The translations under genes and the position numbers were made by a program. Under the pieces are notes generated by a model. It was not told where the DNA came from, made no database searches, and saw only the letters and a list, made by a program, of their open reading frames with translations. Source: Ambrosia x helenae (taxonomy: Eukaryota; Streptophyta; Magnoliopsida; Asterales; Asteraceae). From it: a stretch of 64,000 bases of DNA. Location of the stretch: positions 88,973,769-89,037,768 of the forward strand of contig CM061232.1 of the NCBI GenBank assembly GCA_030844895.1, given 5' to 3'. This document shows, one piece after another, positions 1 through 12,900 of this stretch (position 1 is its first letter; every line of letters starts with the position of its first letter).

Positions 1-416
1 TGTTTTAAAAACCGGTAAATACCGGCCGGTTATACCGTATTACCGTTTTCATATGGAAATCCCGTACAAAACACTCCGGTAAAATGGGAAACAGTATCGA
101 TTTTATACCGCTAGTAAAATTCAGTATACCGATTTGAACCGCTATACCAGTACTGGCATAGGTTAGTTTTTTTGGTTATTTTTAGATTATTATTTTTATA
201 TTAAGGAACAACTTTTAAAAAATTAAAAACTTTAGATTATCTTTGGATTATTTTTTAATTATTGATTAACTTTTTAATAATATTTTAGTATGTAATTATG
301 AAATTTATAGCTACCTAATCAACCCGGTTGAACCGCCCGATACAACGCGGTTCAATTGTTTAAACCATTTATTTAGCCAAATTCAGTATAACTAAAAACC
401 GCTTTTTAAATCATTG
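1..416. other. Unclassified AT-rich sequence, possible MITE remnant
   Basis: The first 160 bases are dense in ACCGGTA / TACCGG / TATACCG words and the right side (about 395-416) has related ACCGCTTTTTAAAT and CCGG words, as a degenerate inverted-repeat element might. Homology to the other two gene copies begins only at about 417 (30862 and 58468 in the other units), so this stretch is private to unit 1. I see no coding frame or recognisable domain. The left edge is cut by the window, so terminal repeats cannot be checked. Confidence 0.35.
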
Positions 417-906
417 CCGGTAACAAAAATGTTCGGCATTGTAATTTGGTTCATCAACAAAATAATCATTCATACGAGTTTCGTTACCTTTTACGCAATC
501 ACGTATGACGATTTTTAGGAATGCGTGACGATGTTTAAGTGTCTTCCACTTCGGCTTGCATGATGATGTCTTTTCAAAAGGTTATGCTACTTTGTTTGTA
601 AAACTATCATCTTCGGATGGTAGGAAGAATATCCCGAGATAATCGTTCAAAAAGTTTATAAAAATCCATAATGGTGAAGGTTTGACATTCTAATATCAGA
701 TATTTATTACTATTTCTCTAGTTAACACAAACAAAGAAACGAGCAATGAAATTTGACTGAGTTTTACATCTTCACAACAACAAATGCTATCACTAGTATG
801 AGCGATTGCATAAATTTTTATTTTAAGGATTTTGATCTCTATATCTACTTAGTTTGGTTCGACACTTGCTAATCACTATTGTCTCGTTTCAGAAATTTGG
901 TCTCGA

Positions 907-3900
907 TTACAGATTGTACCCTTCAATTGATGTTTGGTGTAATTCTGCTTCCAGGTACTCATTGGGAAGCTTATTCTGATCTGGTAGGATTAAAAGTTAC
1001 AATCAATGAAATTTATAGCAAAACAAAACCAATATTTCAGACTTAATTAGAGAAGAAATTAATAAAACATTTGTAAAACACAAATGATCTATCTTGCCTG
1101 GTATATTTGAGTCCACCACCGAATGATTTGAATCCTGACTATTTGTCTTTGCTTGCCTTCTTCTCATGGGCTTACGGCTGTTAAATTTAAGATTAAACTA
1201 CATAAAAAATGCATTTATTTTTACTCAAAGGAAAAACTTAAAACAATATGATAAGGCTTAATGTTTTAGAGAGAGAATCTAGAGAGAGAGAGAATTATCC
1301 CAAACAATAAGCTACCCAAAGGCGGGAGCTTCAACTGCCATATAACAACCTTTCAAACTAGTTACAGACTTGACACATTCAGTCCCTGTATTATTATCTA
1401 TTACAATCTTAACCCTCTAACTTGTAACTACCCATTAACTAACATATCAATACCCCCCCCCCCCATATGAAAAATTCCTTGTCCACAAGGAAGTACAAAA
1501 ATCAAAAGTACAATCAAACTCAATCAATGGAAAAATCTGGAAATCTCAGCAAGAAATCATGCTTTACTTCCCAAGTGGCATCAATCAATGACTGACCCAT
1601 CCACTGCACTAGCACCTGAGAAACTGCCTTATTACCCTTTCTTATGACACGTTGATCCAACACCTTAGCAGGTTGTAACGAGAATCTGGGAACTTGTGGA
1701 ATAGGAGTAACATGAGTAGGAGGACCATTTGCAGCCTTTAAAAGAGAGACATGAAATACAGGATGAAGCTGTGAATCAGGTGGCAAATCCAACTTATAAG
1801 CCACTTCTCCAATCTTACCAATTATCAGATAAGGTCCATAGAACTTTGGAGAAAACTTATTATACTGAGCACCCCTTAGTGTTGACTGTATATAAGGCCT
1901 TAGTTTCAAATAAACCCAAGATCCCTCCTGATACTGTCTATCACTTCTCTTTTTATTTGCCTGCTGCCTAAGCCTGTTCTGAGCAATCACTAAGGTTTCC
2001 CTTAAAATGCTGATAGCTTCTTCTCTTGAACACATTTCTTCATCCAAAGCAGCTACCTTAGTGTCTCTATGAACATAGGGAACATGAATTGGTGGTGGAA
2101 TGCCATAAAGTGCTTGAAAAGGAGTGGTTTTGATTGAAGTGTGGTAATTTGTATTGTACCACCATTCAGCAAGAGACAACCAGTTGGCCCAAGAATCAGC
2201 ATAATGCAATATCATACATCTCAAATAGGTCTCCAAACACCTGTTAACCACTTCTGTTTGGCCATCAGTCTGTGGGTGGTATGAGGTAGACATATTAACA
2301 GATATTCCTTGAATTCTGGTAAACTCTTGCAGAAGCTGCTGAGAAAAATTGAGTCTCTATCAGAGACTATAGATGTGGGCCACCCATGCAACTTATAAAC
2401 ATTGTCTACAAACATCCTGGCTACAGAACTTGCTGATATAGGGTGAGTCATGGCCATGAAATGTGCATACTTTGTAAGTCTATCAACAACTACAAATATG
2501 ACATTTTTACCCCTTGATTTGGGAAGACCTCTAATGAAATCCATGCTTATATCAAAGAAAATGCAAGTAGGGATAGGAAGTGGCTGAATTAAACCAGGGG
2601 AAGCTATTGTCTCATATTTAGATTGTTGGCACACATTACAGTTTCTGACCCATTCCCTCACCGCCTTGGACTGACCCTTCCAATAGAAAAACCCTTTAAG
2701 CCTTTGAAGAGTAGCATGGTACCCTGAATGACCACCAACTGTTGAACCATGACAATGGTCTATCAAATCTTTTCTGAGTTGTACATCATTCCCAATTACT
2801 AGCTTGCCCTTTCTTTTCAACAAATCTTGTTCCCAGCTGTAATGAATCACTTGTTCCCCCATTCAGTAAATTTCCCAAAATACCCTTAACAGAATCATCA
2901 CTTTCCCAAGACTGTTTAATTCTTGCTATCATTAAGGGTTCAAAAGTAGAAATAGACAAGGTAAATAAAGATGAACCTTGCATTCTAGAAAGGGCATCTG
3001 CAGCTACATTGTAACACCTTTCTTATATTGGATCTCATAGTCATAATGCATCAACTTAACCATCCAAGAATGCTGAAGAGGGGTGGTAATTTTCTGATCA
3101 ATCAGGTATTTGAGGCTTTTCTGGTCAGTTTTAATGATAAAATGATTGGCAATGAGGTAGTAATGCCATTGTTTCACTGCAAACAATATGGCCAGTAGCT
3201 CTTTATCATACACAGACATAACTTGTTGTCTAGGAGACAAGGCTTTGCTGATAAAGGCCAAAGGGTGTTGGTTTTGCATTAAAACAGCACCAATGCCCAT
3301 TGAAGAGGCATCAGTCTCAACAACAAATGTTTGTTGAAGATCAGGGAGAGCTAACACTGGAGCAGTGCTTAGAGCATTCTTAAGCTGCTGAAAGGACATC
3401 TGAGCAGGTTCAGACCATTTGAATGCATCCTTCTTTAACATATCAGTCAATGGTTTAGCTATCACCCCATAGGATCTGATAAATCTTCTATAATACCCTG
3501 CTAGACCTAAGAAACCCCTCAACTGCTTAACATTTGTTGGAATAGGCCACTGAGAGACTGCTTCTATCTTTGATGGATCAATAGACACCCCAGCAGCTGT
3601 TATAACATGGCCCAAGTATTCCACTCTCTGCCCCCCAAAGCTGCACTTAGACTTCTTGGCATACAACTGTTGGCTTCTCAATGTATTCAAAACTGTTCTT
3701 AAATGATCCACATGTTGGTGCATATTCTTGCTGTACACCAAAATGTCATCAAAAAACACCAACACAAACTTCCTAAGAAATTGCTTGAAAGTTTGATTCA
3801 TAAGAGCCTAAAAAGTTGCTGGTGCATTTGTTAAGCCAAATGGCATCACCAAGAATTCAAACAATCCTTGATGTGTCCTGAAGGCAGTCTTATGGATATC

Positions 3901-6900
3901 ACTCTCAAACATTCTCACCTAATGATATCTAGACCTCAAATCCAGTTTTGAAAACACAGTTGCCCCTCCCAATTCTTCCAACAATTCATCTATCAATGGA
4001 ATGGGAAATCTATTCTTTATTGTAGCCTCATTTAACTGTCTGTAGTCAATACACATCCTCCAGCTACCATCCTTCTTCTTTACCAATACAACATGTGCAG
4101 CAAATGAGCTTTTACTGCTCCTTATCACCCCAGAATCAAGTAATTCTTGTGTCATCTTTTCAATGACATCCTTCTGAAGAGCTTGATATCTGTATGATCT
4201 CAGACTGATAGGTTTCTGCTCATTAACAAGGGTTATTTGATGGTCACAATCTCTCTTAGGGGGTAGGGACTTAGGTACCTGAATACATCATCAAAGTCTT
4301 CCAGCACTGCTTCTAACTTGTTATCTACCATTGGATCAGAGACAACTGATCCAAATGTTTCTTCCCCTTCCTTTTGGCATAGTTGCAACCCATAAATTTG
4401 AGACTGAACTACCCCTATCATGGTGTGTAACATGCTTGACATCTTTTCATTGGAACATATTTTCATTTTATTATTCTCAGTCCCCTTTAACACATATTCT
4501 TTCTGATCAACTGTAAACTTCATAGTTAAATCAGTAAAGTTCCACACAATATCTCCTAAAGTGGCCAACCACTGAACCCCCAATACCATATCATAATTCT
4601 CAAGTGGTAAAACCAAAACATCAGCCATGAACCATACCCCGTGCATCATCCATTTAAAATTTTTACACCTCAATCCACATTCCAACTGATTACCATTGGC
4701 CACAGTAACCTTCATTGATTTGACTTTTTGTAAGTCAAACTTCAACTTCATAATCAACTTAATGTCAATGAAGTTGTGAGTTGACCTAGAATCTGTTAAA
4801 ATTAACAGTGTTCTGGTTCCAATGGAGCCTGTAATCTTCATTGTAGAAAAGGAAGGAATACCTGTGATTGCATGCAAAGAAATATGAGGAGTTTCTTCTA
4901 CAATAATCTCCTCTTCTTGATCATCATAGAGTTCCAGATTAAACAGTTGCTTATTTCTGCAGTTGTGGCTGGGAGTAAACTTTTCATTACACCAAAAACA
5001 CTCCCCTTTCTCCCTCTTGTTAGCCATCTCTTTTGTTGTCAACCTAATGGTAATGCATTTGCATTCATAGTGGGTGGTGGTTTCAATTGACTGTTAAAAG
5101 GTTTAGGGTTATACGAAGAACTAGAACTGTATTTCTTGTTGGAAAAGGATCCAAATATGGTGTTATGAAGGTTCTCTTGTTGTTTTGCAATTGCATAAGC
5201 CTCTCTTAAATTGGTTGGTTTAAAAGCCCTTACCAAACATCTCAATTCCATTTTCAATCCACCCACAAACAGGCTCACAGCATATGCTTGAGACAGTGTT
5301 ACTTTATTCAACAAAGCATCAAAAGCATCACAATATTCTTGTAATGTGCCTGTTTGATGTAAGTTTTTCAATTCTTCCATGGCATCTTCTAAAAGATCCA
5401 TAGAAAACCTAGCAATGGCTGACCTACTATAGTCTTCCCAACTTATAGTATCAATGGTCAGGTTATTACTCTTCAAGTAACCCTGATGCCATTGTAATGC
5501 CTTACCTTCCAAGTTAACAACTGCATATCTCATCTTGAGATTATCAGGAGTACGATCCACTTCAAAGAAATGATTACATTTATAGATCCAGCCTTCTACA
5601 TCTTCTCCATTAAACTTTGGAAAATCTAGTCGGCCCAATCTTGCTAATCTTGGTTCTTGATTGCCTCCAGTAACCATTCTATTGTTTTCCAATCCCTACA
5701 TCTTATCAATTAATGATTGAATCTGCAATTGAATCTGAGCCACAGCTGCTTTGTTTTCCTCAGTGTTTTGATTAGCTGTTTGCATGTTATCATTGATTAA
5801 TTGAGAATTGGCTTGCAAATCTTGCATGATAATCTCCATTTTTCCAATGGACATCTGATTATCTTTAATTTGCTTTTCCAATTCTTGTTGTCTAGTACCA
5901 GTCGTCATAATGGAATTGAAACAAAATTGAAGAAACACAGATGAATCAAGAAAATGATTCAGATGGACCGAATCACAAACCGATCAAGTCCAGTGAGTAG
6001 ATTAATCAACAATGATTAATCTAGGGTTTGAAATGAATTAAGAACAGAAAAGAAATGAAACAGAGTGGAAATTGTTGCCGGAGAAGACGACTATTGCGGT
6101 GGTTAACCGAAGCTGGTGGTGGTTGAGCGGCGGTTACAAGAGCTCCGACGAGGGTCGGTGGCTCTGATACCAATGATAAGGCTTAATGTTTTAGATAGAG
6201 AATCTAGAGACAGAGAGAATTATCCCAAACAATAAGCTACCCAAAGGCGGGAGCTTCAACTGCCATATAACAACCTTTCAAACTAGTTACAGACTTGACA
6301 CATTCAGTCCCTGTATTATTATCTATTACAATCTTAACCCTCTAACTTGTAACTACCCATTAACTAACATATCACAATAGCTCGTGAAATACCAATAAAA
6401 GAACTGCTGATCTCCAGGAGACATCTCTCTGCTAACTATCTGAATCCAAGAAGAAAAGCATGTTATAAACAAAAGGAAATTTAAGCAACCGTCGTCCACA
6501 TAAGAGAAGAAACAGAAGTATCACCTCAGAAGAGGTATCGGTGATCTTAGCAGATACAATCACAACTTTATAATCCCCGTGATCCTAAACAGAATTGTAA
6601 GCCACCGTAAGTACTCTATTTCAATGCACAAAATAAAACGTGATGGAATTATCAAATTAACCAACCCAGAACTCATAGTTAAACAGATCATGCGATGCTG
6701 GCAAGTGACATTCAAGTCCCTGAAACATGACATCAAAATATACATATATATCATCATTTACCCTAAGGGAAATTCAAAGGTTCAAGCATACTAAAATAAA
6801 ATATATACATATTTACCTTATAACTTGAACATTTTAGTACACAAAATGGGCAACTATAATCTTTGGTAACTGCAATATTTACGTAAAACATGTTTTCATA

Positions 6901-9900
6901 TTTCAACAAGAAAACTTGACACCATTGTAAGGTTTAAATGCAGAGTAAGGGCTTGTTTGGTAGTCTCTTAATGAGGCTCTGAACCATTCAGCTCTGAATG
7001 GTTCAGCATTCGGACTGTTTGTTTCAACCTAAAAAAAGCTCTGAATGGAATGGTTAAGAGCTAAATCATTAAGACTTGGTGCATAGCTGAACCATTCAGC
7101 ACTTAATCATTCGGAGCTTCTTAACCATTCATACCTCTTAATAATTCAGCACTTAATCAACCAAACAGCCCCTAAATTATAACAATAATTTATATCCAGT
7201 CAACAAGAGAAATGACATTATCTTCAGTAACAGAAAGGTACCTTGTGGCTTGTGCAGCATATTATCATAGTATTTAAAGTTGAATAGCACGTCTCCTGTT
7301 TTAGGCCTAAAAACCAATGCATAACTTGTAACTTTAATTCCAGAATGCAATGAGAAATATACATTTTACATACACTTCAACTATTAATTACCTTAGACCT
7401 TCAGGAAGCTCATCGGTATAAATGTTGTTGTTGGAGGGCGATGTATCTTTTGCCTCAACCTCTTCTATGCTTATAGTAATTGGCACTTGCTGCAATGTAC
7501 TCATTGGAAAGTGTAGAGGTGGTAAACATAATATCCCACCTAACAAGTTAATGGAAATGCTTTTTGTATGTTTCATTCCATCAATATAACAATGTACATC
7601 TAGGGAGAGATCCATATTTACAGTAGCTAATTTAGGAAATATATATAGACAATACAACAATATTGACTAAGCATAAATTCTAGAATATTCCTATTATTTG
7701 AATAGATTAATCAGCTGGAATTTGTGTTGATGTAGTGGCCTTAATACGGCCACGCAAGATGGAGGTTTCGCCAGAGACTCCGATCTTGTACTGTAACCTT
7801 AAAAATGGAGCTCAAGAGAGGGGTTTAGTAAGAGGATCCGTCAGTTGGTCCGTTGAATGATGTTGAGATCTTTTTGAGTACTGGCCGCAACCTTTGCACG
7901 AAAAAAATAGATAATCTAAGGAAACATGTTTCATACGCGAGGGATAAATTGGATTAGCACACAAGTACATTGCTCCAGTACTGTTAAGTAGAGAGTGGGT
8001 GACACCGACAGTGAAAGACCAAGTTCTTTGAGAATATTTTCAACCCATGCGAGCTCGGTAGCGGCATTTGCAAGTGCTTTGTATTAAGTTTCAGTGGAGG
8101 ACCGGAAACCGACTTTTGTCATGCCGATTTACAAGAGATGATATTGCTACTGAGATATATGATGTAAGTCGTGGTAGACCTACCGGCAGTAGAGACACCT
8201 CCCCAATCAGAGTCAAAATAAGCTGTGAGTTCGAGGGAAGACTTCTTATTCAGGAACAAGCCATGATAAATTGTTCCCTTGAGATAACAAAACAAGCATT
8301 TAAGAGCTTGCCAGTGCATTTGAGTTGGTTGATGCATGAACTGTGAGAGCTTGTTGATAGCAAAGGAATTATCCAGGCGTGTAAAAGCAAGATATTGAAG
8401 AGAACCTTCAAGCTTATGATATGGTGTCGGGTCCACTTTTGGAGTACCATCTTCAAGTGTTAGAACTTGAGAAGAACACAAGGTTGTGTTAACGGATTTG
8501 GCCCCATCCATGTGATGTATTGTTAACAGATCATCATGTATATGTGTATGTTGAGATAGAAACAAACCATGTGTAGTATTGTCTTGGTATGAAATAAAAC
8601 AATATTATTATTATTATTAAAAAAATGTGTAGTAGGTCTGAGTTCCACTCCCAAAAAATGACTTGGGTAGCCTCAGTCTTTTACCGAGAACTTAGATGCA
8701 AGACTGTTAACAAAGTCATTCATGAACACATTGTTGTTGCTTGTCAAGAGAATGTTGTCAACATAAACCAGAAAATAGCATATGGTAAGATAAAGCAATA
8801 GCAAGTACGGTTCTTTTGGTGACGGGTTTGGTAACGAGACTAAAATTATCGAAATAGCCTTTGGCAATAAGCCATGCCTTATATTTGTCATTGCTACCAT
8901 TGGGACAACGTTTGATTCGAAAAATCCACTTACATCCAATTAGTTTTCTATAGGGTGGTGCAACAAGTTCCCATGTTTGATTTCAAAGGAAATTGTTGTA
9001 CTCATCATCCATGGCTTTGCGCCACAACGGATCTTTAGATGCTTGAAGATAGGTATTTGACTCGAGGGATGGAGAAATGGGATGAATAGTGGTAGCGTTA
9101 ACAAAATGAGAATTGTAATATTTGGTGTTGGGTTTTCGAGTTCTAGGAGGCAAAGGAGAAGAAGTCATTGCTGGGTGGATGGGTTGTAGGTAGTATTTGG
9201 AATTGGTAGGGATGTAGCAGAATTAGAATTAGCTAAGTAATCAGAAGAGGTGGAGGAGGAATAATCAGTGATTGGTTCATTAGAAGATAAGGTAGTGGAT
9301 GAAGAAGAATCTGCATGAGAGGGTGCATCATGAAAGTGCGTTGGGTTTAGAGATGCCCATGAAAAGGGAATTCATGAGTGGAGTTAATTTGATTTTGAGG
9401 CAATGTTGTAGAAGGCGCTAGGCTCTAGGCAGATGGTGAGGTCCAGCTTAGGGACTAGTCGAGACCAGGCGAAATTAGGCGTTTTTGTATTTTTATACGT
9501 ATTATATATGTGTGTGTGTGTGTCAATTATAAAATGAAAACCCGTTTAAGCTGAGAAAATCCTCAAAACCCATGTAAATATAAACATTTTGTTATTTGAA
9601 AAAAATAACAAATGTAAAATACATGTTTGTAAGCGTTTTGGGCCAAAAAAATAAAAAATGCGCCGATGGGATTTTTTTTTAAAAAATATAAACAAAGTTG
9701 CTAAAAACATAGGTAAATAGCTTAAAACATGTATTTTACATCGGTTATTTTTTTCAAAAAAAAATGGTTTTTTACATGGGTTTTCAAAGGTTTTCTCAAC
9801 TCAAGAGCATATTTTTTAGAAGATCCTTCATACGGAAATATATCCTTAACAAATACATGTCTAGAATGAATAAGGTGGTTGGTTCTTGAATTAAGACATT

Positions 9901-12900
9901 TATAGGACTTACCTAAGAAATGCAAGGTATCCTCGACAAATACATGTCTAGAATGATAAAAGCGGTTGGTTCTTGAATAAAGACATTTATAGGCAGACTT
10001 GGACGTAGAGTAGCCCAAGAAAATGCAAGGTTGGGAGTAGGGTTGAAGTTTGGATGTAGCGTAGGGTTTGAGCCATGGATAGCATAAGCTTCCAAATTTT
10101 TTTATTTGGCATAATTTGGTGACTCATGGTAAAGCAATTGATACGGGGATTTGGATTGTAGGATTGGTGTCGGAAGACGATTTATGAGATAGACCGCCGT
10201 TTGGAACGCTTGAGACCAAAATGAAAGTGGTAATGTTGGTGCATTCTGTGTGACAACTTACTAGATAGAATATCTTAGTAGATAGGCATTTTGTATAACG
10301 TGTAATCGTCTTTATCGTAATTAACGAACTTGGTGGTAGGCGAAATTAGTCATAGGAGAACATGGATAATTAGTGAAGATAACTATCTTCACTAATAGTC
10401 CAAGGCCCAGGCCTAGAGAATATGCTTATGTATAAATAGAATACATGGGGTTAGGGTTACTAATTAGTCATTCTAGAGAGTTAGTAGCCACCAAGTTTGT
10501 GTGTGTTGTCTTGAGTTGATTGTAATCCGTTTATAATTAATAGAAGACGTATTTATAGTAATCTCTCGTGTTGAAATCTTGATTATTATGTAAACGTTTT
10601 TGCATAAACATTAATAAAAGGATTTTGCACTTTGATTAACCTGATCAATCTTGTAATCACTAATCGATCCATTCCAAGGACCTACAGGTAAACCGTCATA
10701 GCGTAACAAGGCACGACCAGTTTCCATAATGTGGCGATGACAATGTTCAGCGATTCCATTTTGTTCAGGGGTATGCGGAGGGGTGGTTTAATGTGAGATC
10801 CCCATGGATTGGAGAAACGGTAGGAGACCCATGTATTCACCGCCATTGTCGGTGAAGAGGGATATAATCCGCGTTTGCAAAAACTTTTCCAATAGTAGTT
10901 TGAACGGTGGAAAAATGATGGACACATGGGATTTGTGTTTAATAGGTTAAAGCCACACATCTTTTTAGTAATAATCCACAAACGACATAATATGCAAACC
11001 CATCAATAGATTTTTGAACCGGTCCCATACATCCGTATAAAGAAGTTGTAATGGTTTAGTAGCAACAAACGAGTTTGATCCAAATGGCAACTTAAGATAT
11101 TTATTGATAGCACACGATTATGCAAAGTAGAATATGACAAGGATTTAAAGATATGACCGAGGTCTTTACAAAGTAATTTAAAAATACAAAAACACGTATG
11201 TCCAAGTCGATGATGCCATTGGAGTGGTGATGCAGATGTAGTTGCATTTACTTGTGGGAAAGAGATTAGCCGATTGAGGTAGTAAACATCATTTATGGTC
11301 CCCCCACCCCCCAATGAGAGACGCCCCTGTTTTGAGATCCTTCCAAAAAATGAAATGGGAAGAATTCAACAGAAACTTGATTAGTACGACATAGTTTAGC
11401 AGCTGAAATTAAATTGGTATGCATGTTAGGAAATCATAAAATATCGGGTAAGGATAATGTTTTGTTTTTAGTAGAAAATTGAGTGGAACCCGTATGAGAT
11501 ATAGAGAGACCCGTACCAACACCCAAAACGATTTCATCAGGACCACCATATTCAGAAATCGAGGATAGTGTGGCTAGACATGAGGTGAGATGATGCAAGG
11601 CACCAATGTCCATCATCCACATTTGAGATCCCGGGGTAGAGGTGACGGCATTGGCAACGGGGTTAGACGTGTGGCTATTAAAAGAGATTATTATCTTTTA
11701 TAAACCTGGCGAGCTTCTGACATTCACGAGTGTCGTGACTCGACATGTTATAAAAATTGCATACCAGATGGACCCGGTTGAGATACGTTGGAACAGAATG
11801 GTCGCTGGAGTGAGGCGGCTGACCGAGACCGGGTATTCCGGTTCTGAGGGTCAGAGGGGTGAAACTGGTGTTGAGCTTGTTGGTGTTGGGTTGCATTTGC
11901 AGTGGCAATAATAGGAATAACGGGGAGTCAACGATCATTCAAAGTCCACAAGTTTGTCAAACAATTCGAGACTGGAGACATGGTTTTCCCCTACCTTGAG
12001 TGCGGCAGCAATGGAAGCATATTTATCATCAAGTTGGGTGAGAACATGAACCATGAGATCCTCCTCACTTACGAGACTCTGAACGAGAGCCAATTCGTCA
12101 GCAATGGAGTGCATCTCATTGAGGAATTAACCGGTCCCAAGCAACATTGGCAGCGGAGGCCGATGCAATAAGCGGTTGGATTTCAGCGGAAAAAGATCCG
12201 AGAATGGCACTAAAGATTAGGGTTGAATGAACATGGCGTCGCCAAACGGAAAATTTTTGGGAGGTGAGGGTGATGTTCAAGTGATGGTGTTTGATGGCGC
12301 CATTGAATTATGAAAGGAAGAAGGAAAAAATGTATCGGTTGTGATTACTCGTAGGAGTGTTTTGAGGATCTGAATACCATAACAAGTTAATGGAAATGAT
12401 TTTTGTATGTTTCATTCCATTTATATAACAGTGTACATATAGGGAGAGATCCATATTTATAGGAGCTGATTTAGGACTAGGATATATATATATATATACA
12501 CGAACAATACAACAGTATTGACTAAGCATAAATTCTAGAATATTTCAATTATTTGAATTGATTAATCATTGAGAATTGGTGTTGATGTAGCAGCCTCAAT
12601 ATCACCATGGCTGGTAACAACACAATCTTTAAAAAAAAAAAAAAATTTATAAAATCTTGCCACAGTTTTAAGTTAAGATGATACATACCACAACTTTAGA
12701 TATACAAGGAAATTGAAATGATACGCTTTTCTCCACATTCAAACAGCTCAACTGCAAAATCAAGCCAACAGTGTACTATTGTATTATTAGTGACTCTTAG
12801 GTTAGTACGATTCACATATGCTAAAAAGTTTACCTTCATATTAGCTGATTTTAAGCTAATAGTTGACATCGAATAAGCTTTTTCTCCTTGTCTTAATTGA

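Larger units (their letters stand above)
1244..6379 (-). mobile_element. Ty3/gypsy chromovirus (Reina-like) with short LTRs and 5-bp target duplication
   Basis: A complete element of 5126 bases (1249-6374) lies between CAATA duplications at 1244-1248 and 6375-6379. The uninterrupted site in the other gene copies confirms the borders. Each LTR is 201 bases, starts TG and ends CA. The element is on the minus strand, so the 5' LTR is the right-hand one. Order on the minus strand: LTR, initiator-Met primer site, gag, zinc knuckle, protease, RT, RNase H, integrase, chromodomain-like C-terminus, poly-G polypurine tract, LTR. Short LTRs, a 5-kb body and a chromodomain suggest the Reina clade; that placement is inference. 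It sits in an intron of G1, on the gene's own strand. Confidence 0.93.
7541..12607 (-). mobile_element. Old Ty1/copia element in an intron of G1
   Basis: Minus-strand copia with recognisable gag, protease, integrase, RT and RNase H, between direct repeats of about 210-230 bases that I take as its LTRs (7541-7752 and 12380-12607). The LTRs differ at many positions, so the insertion is much older than the gypsy element. Counterparts sit at the same intron position in G2 (33114-37452) and G3 (from 60740), so it predates the gene duplication. No clear target duplication remains. The body is further interrupted by a solo LTR at 10234-10686 and a foreign stretch at about 9402-9805. Confidence 0.85.

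Noticed and set aside
1729..1971. Plus-strand frame within the gypsy integrase.
   Set aside because: Antisense to the GPY/F and chromodomain region; no known family.
7388..7660. A 90-codon minus-strand frame taken as one exon (also 32961-33233 and 60587-60859).
   Set aside because: Its first half lies in the copia LTR, which recurs at 12380-12607 with another continuation. Only 7489-7399 aligns with the EMF2 family and follows a TTGCAG acceptor.
7541..12607. LTR-like 200-bp repeats read as a duplicated host exon captured by the copia.
   Set aside because: Attractive at first because one repeat adjoins an exon, but the repeat has LTR position, TATA-like run and primer-site neighbour, and the exon is explained by splicing downstream of it.
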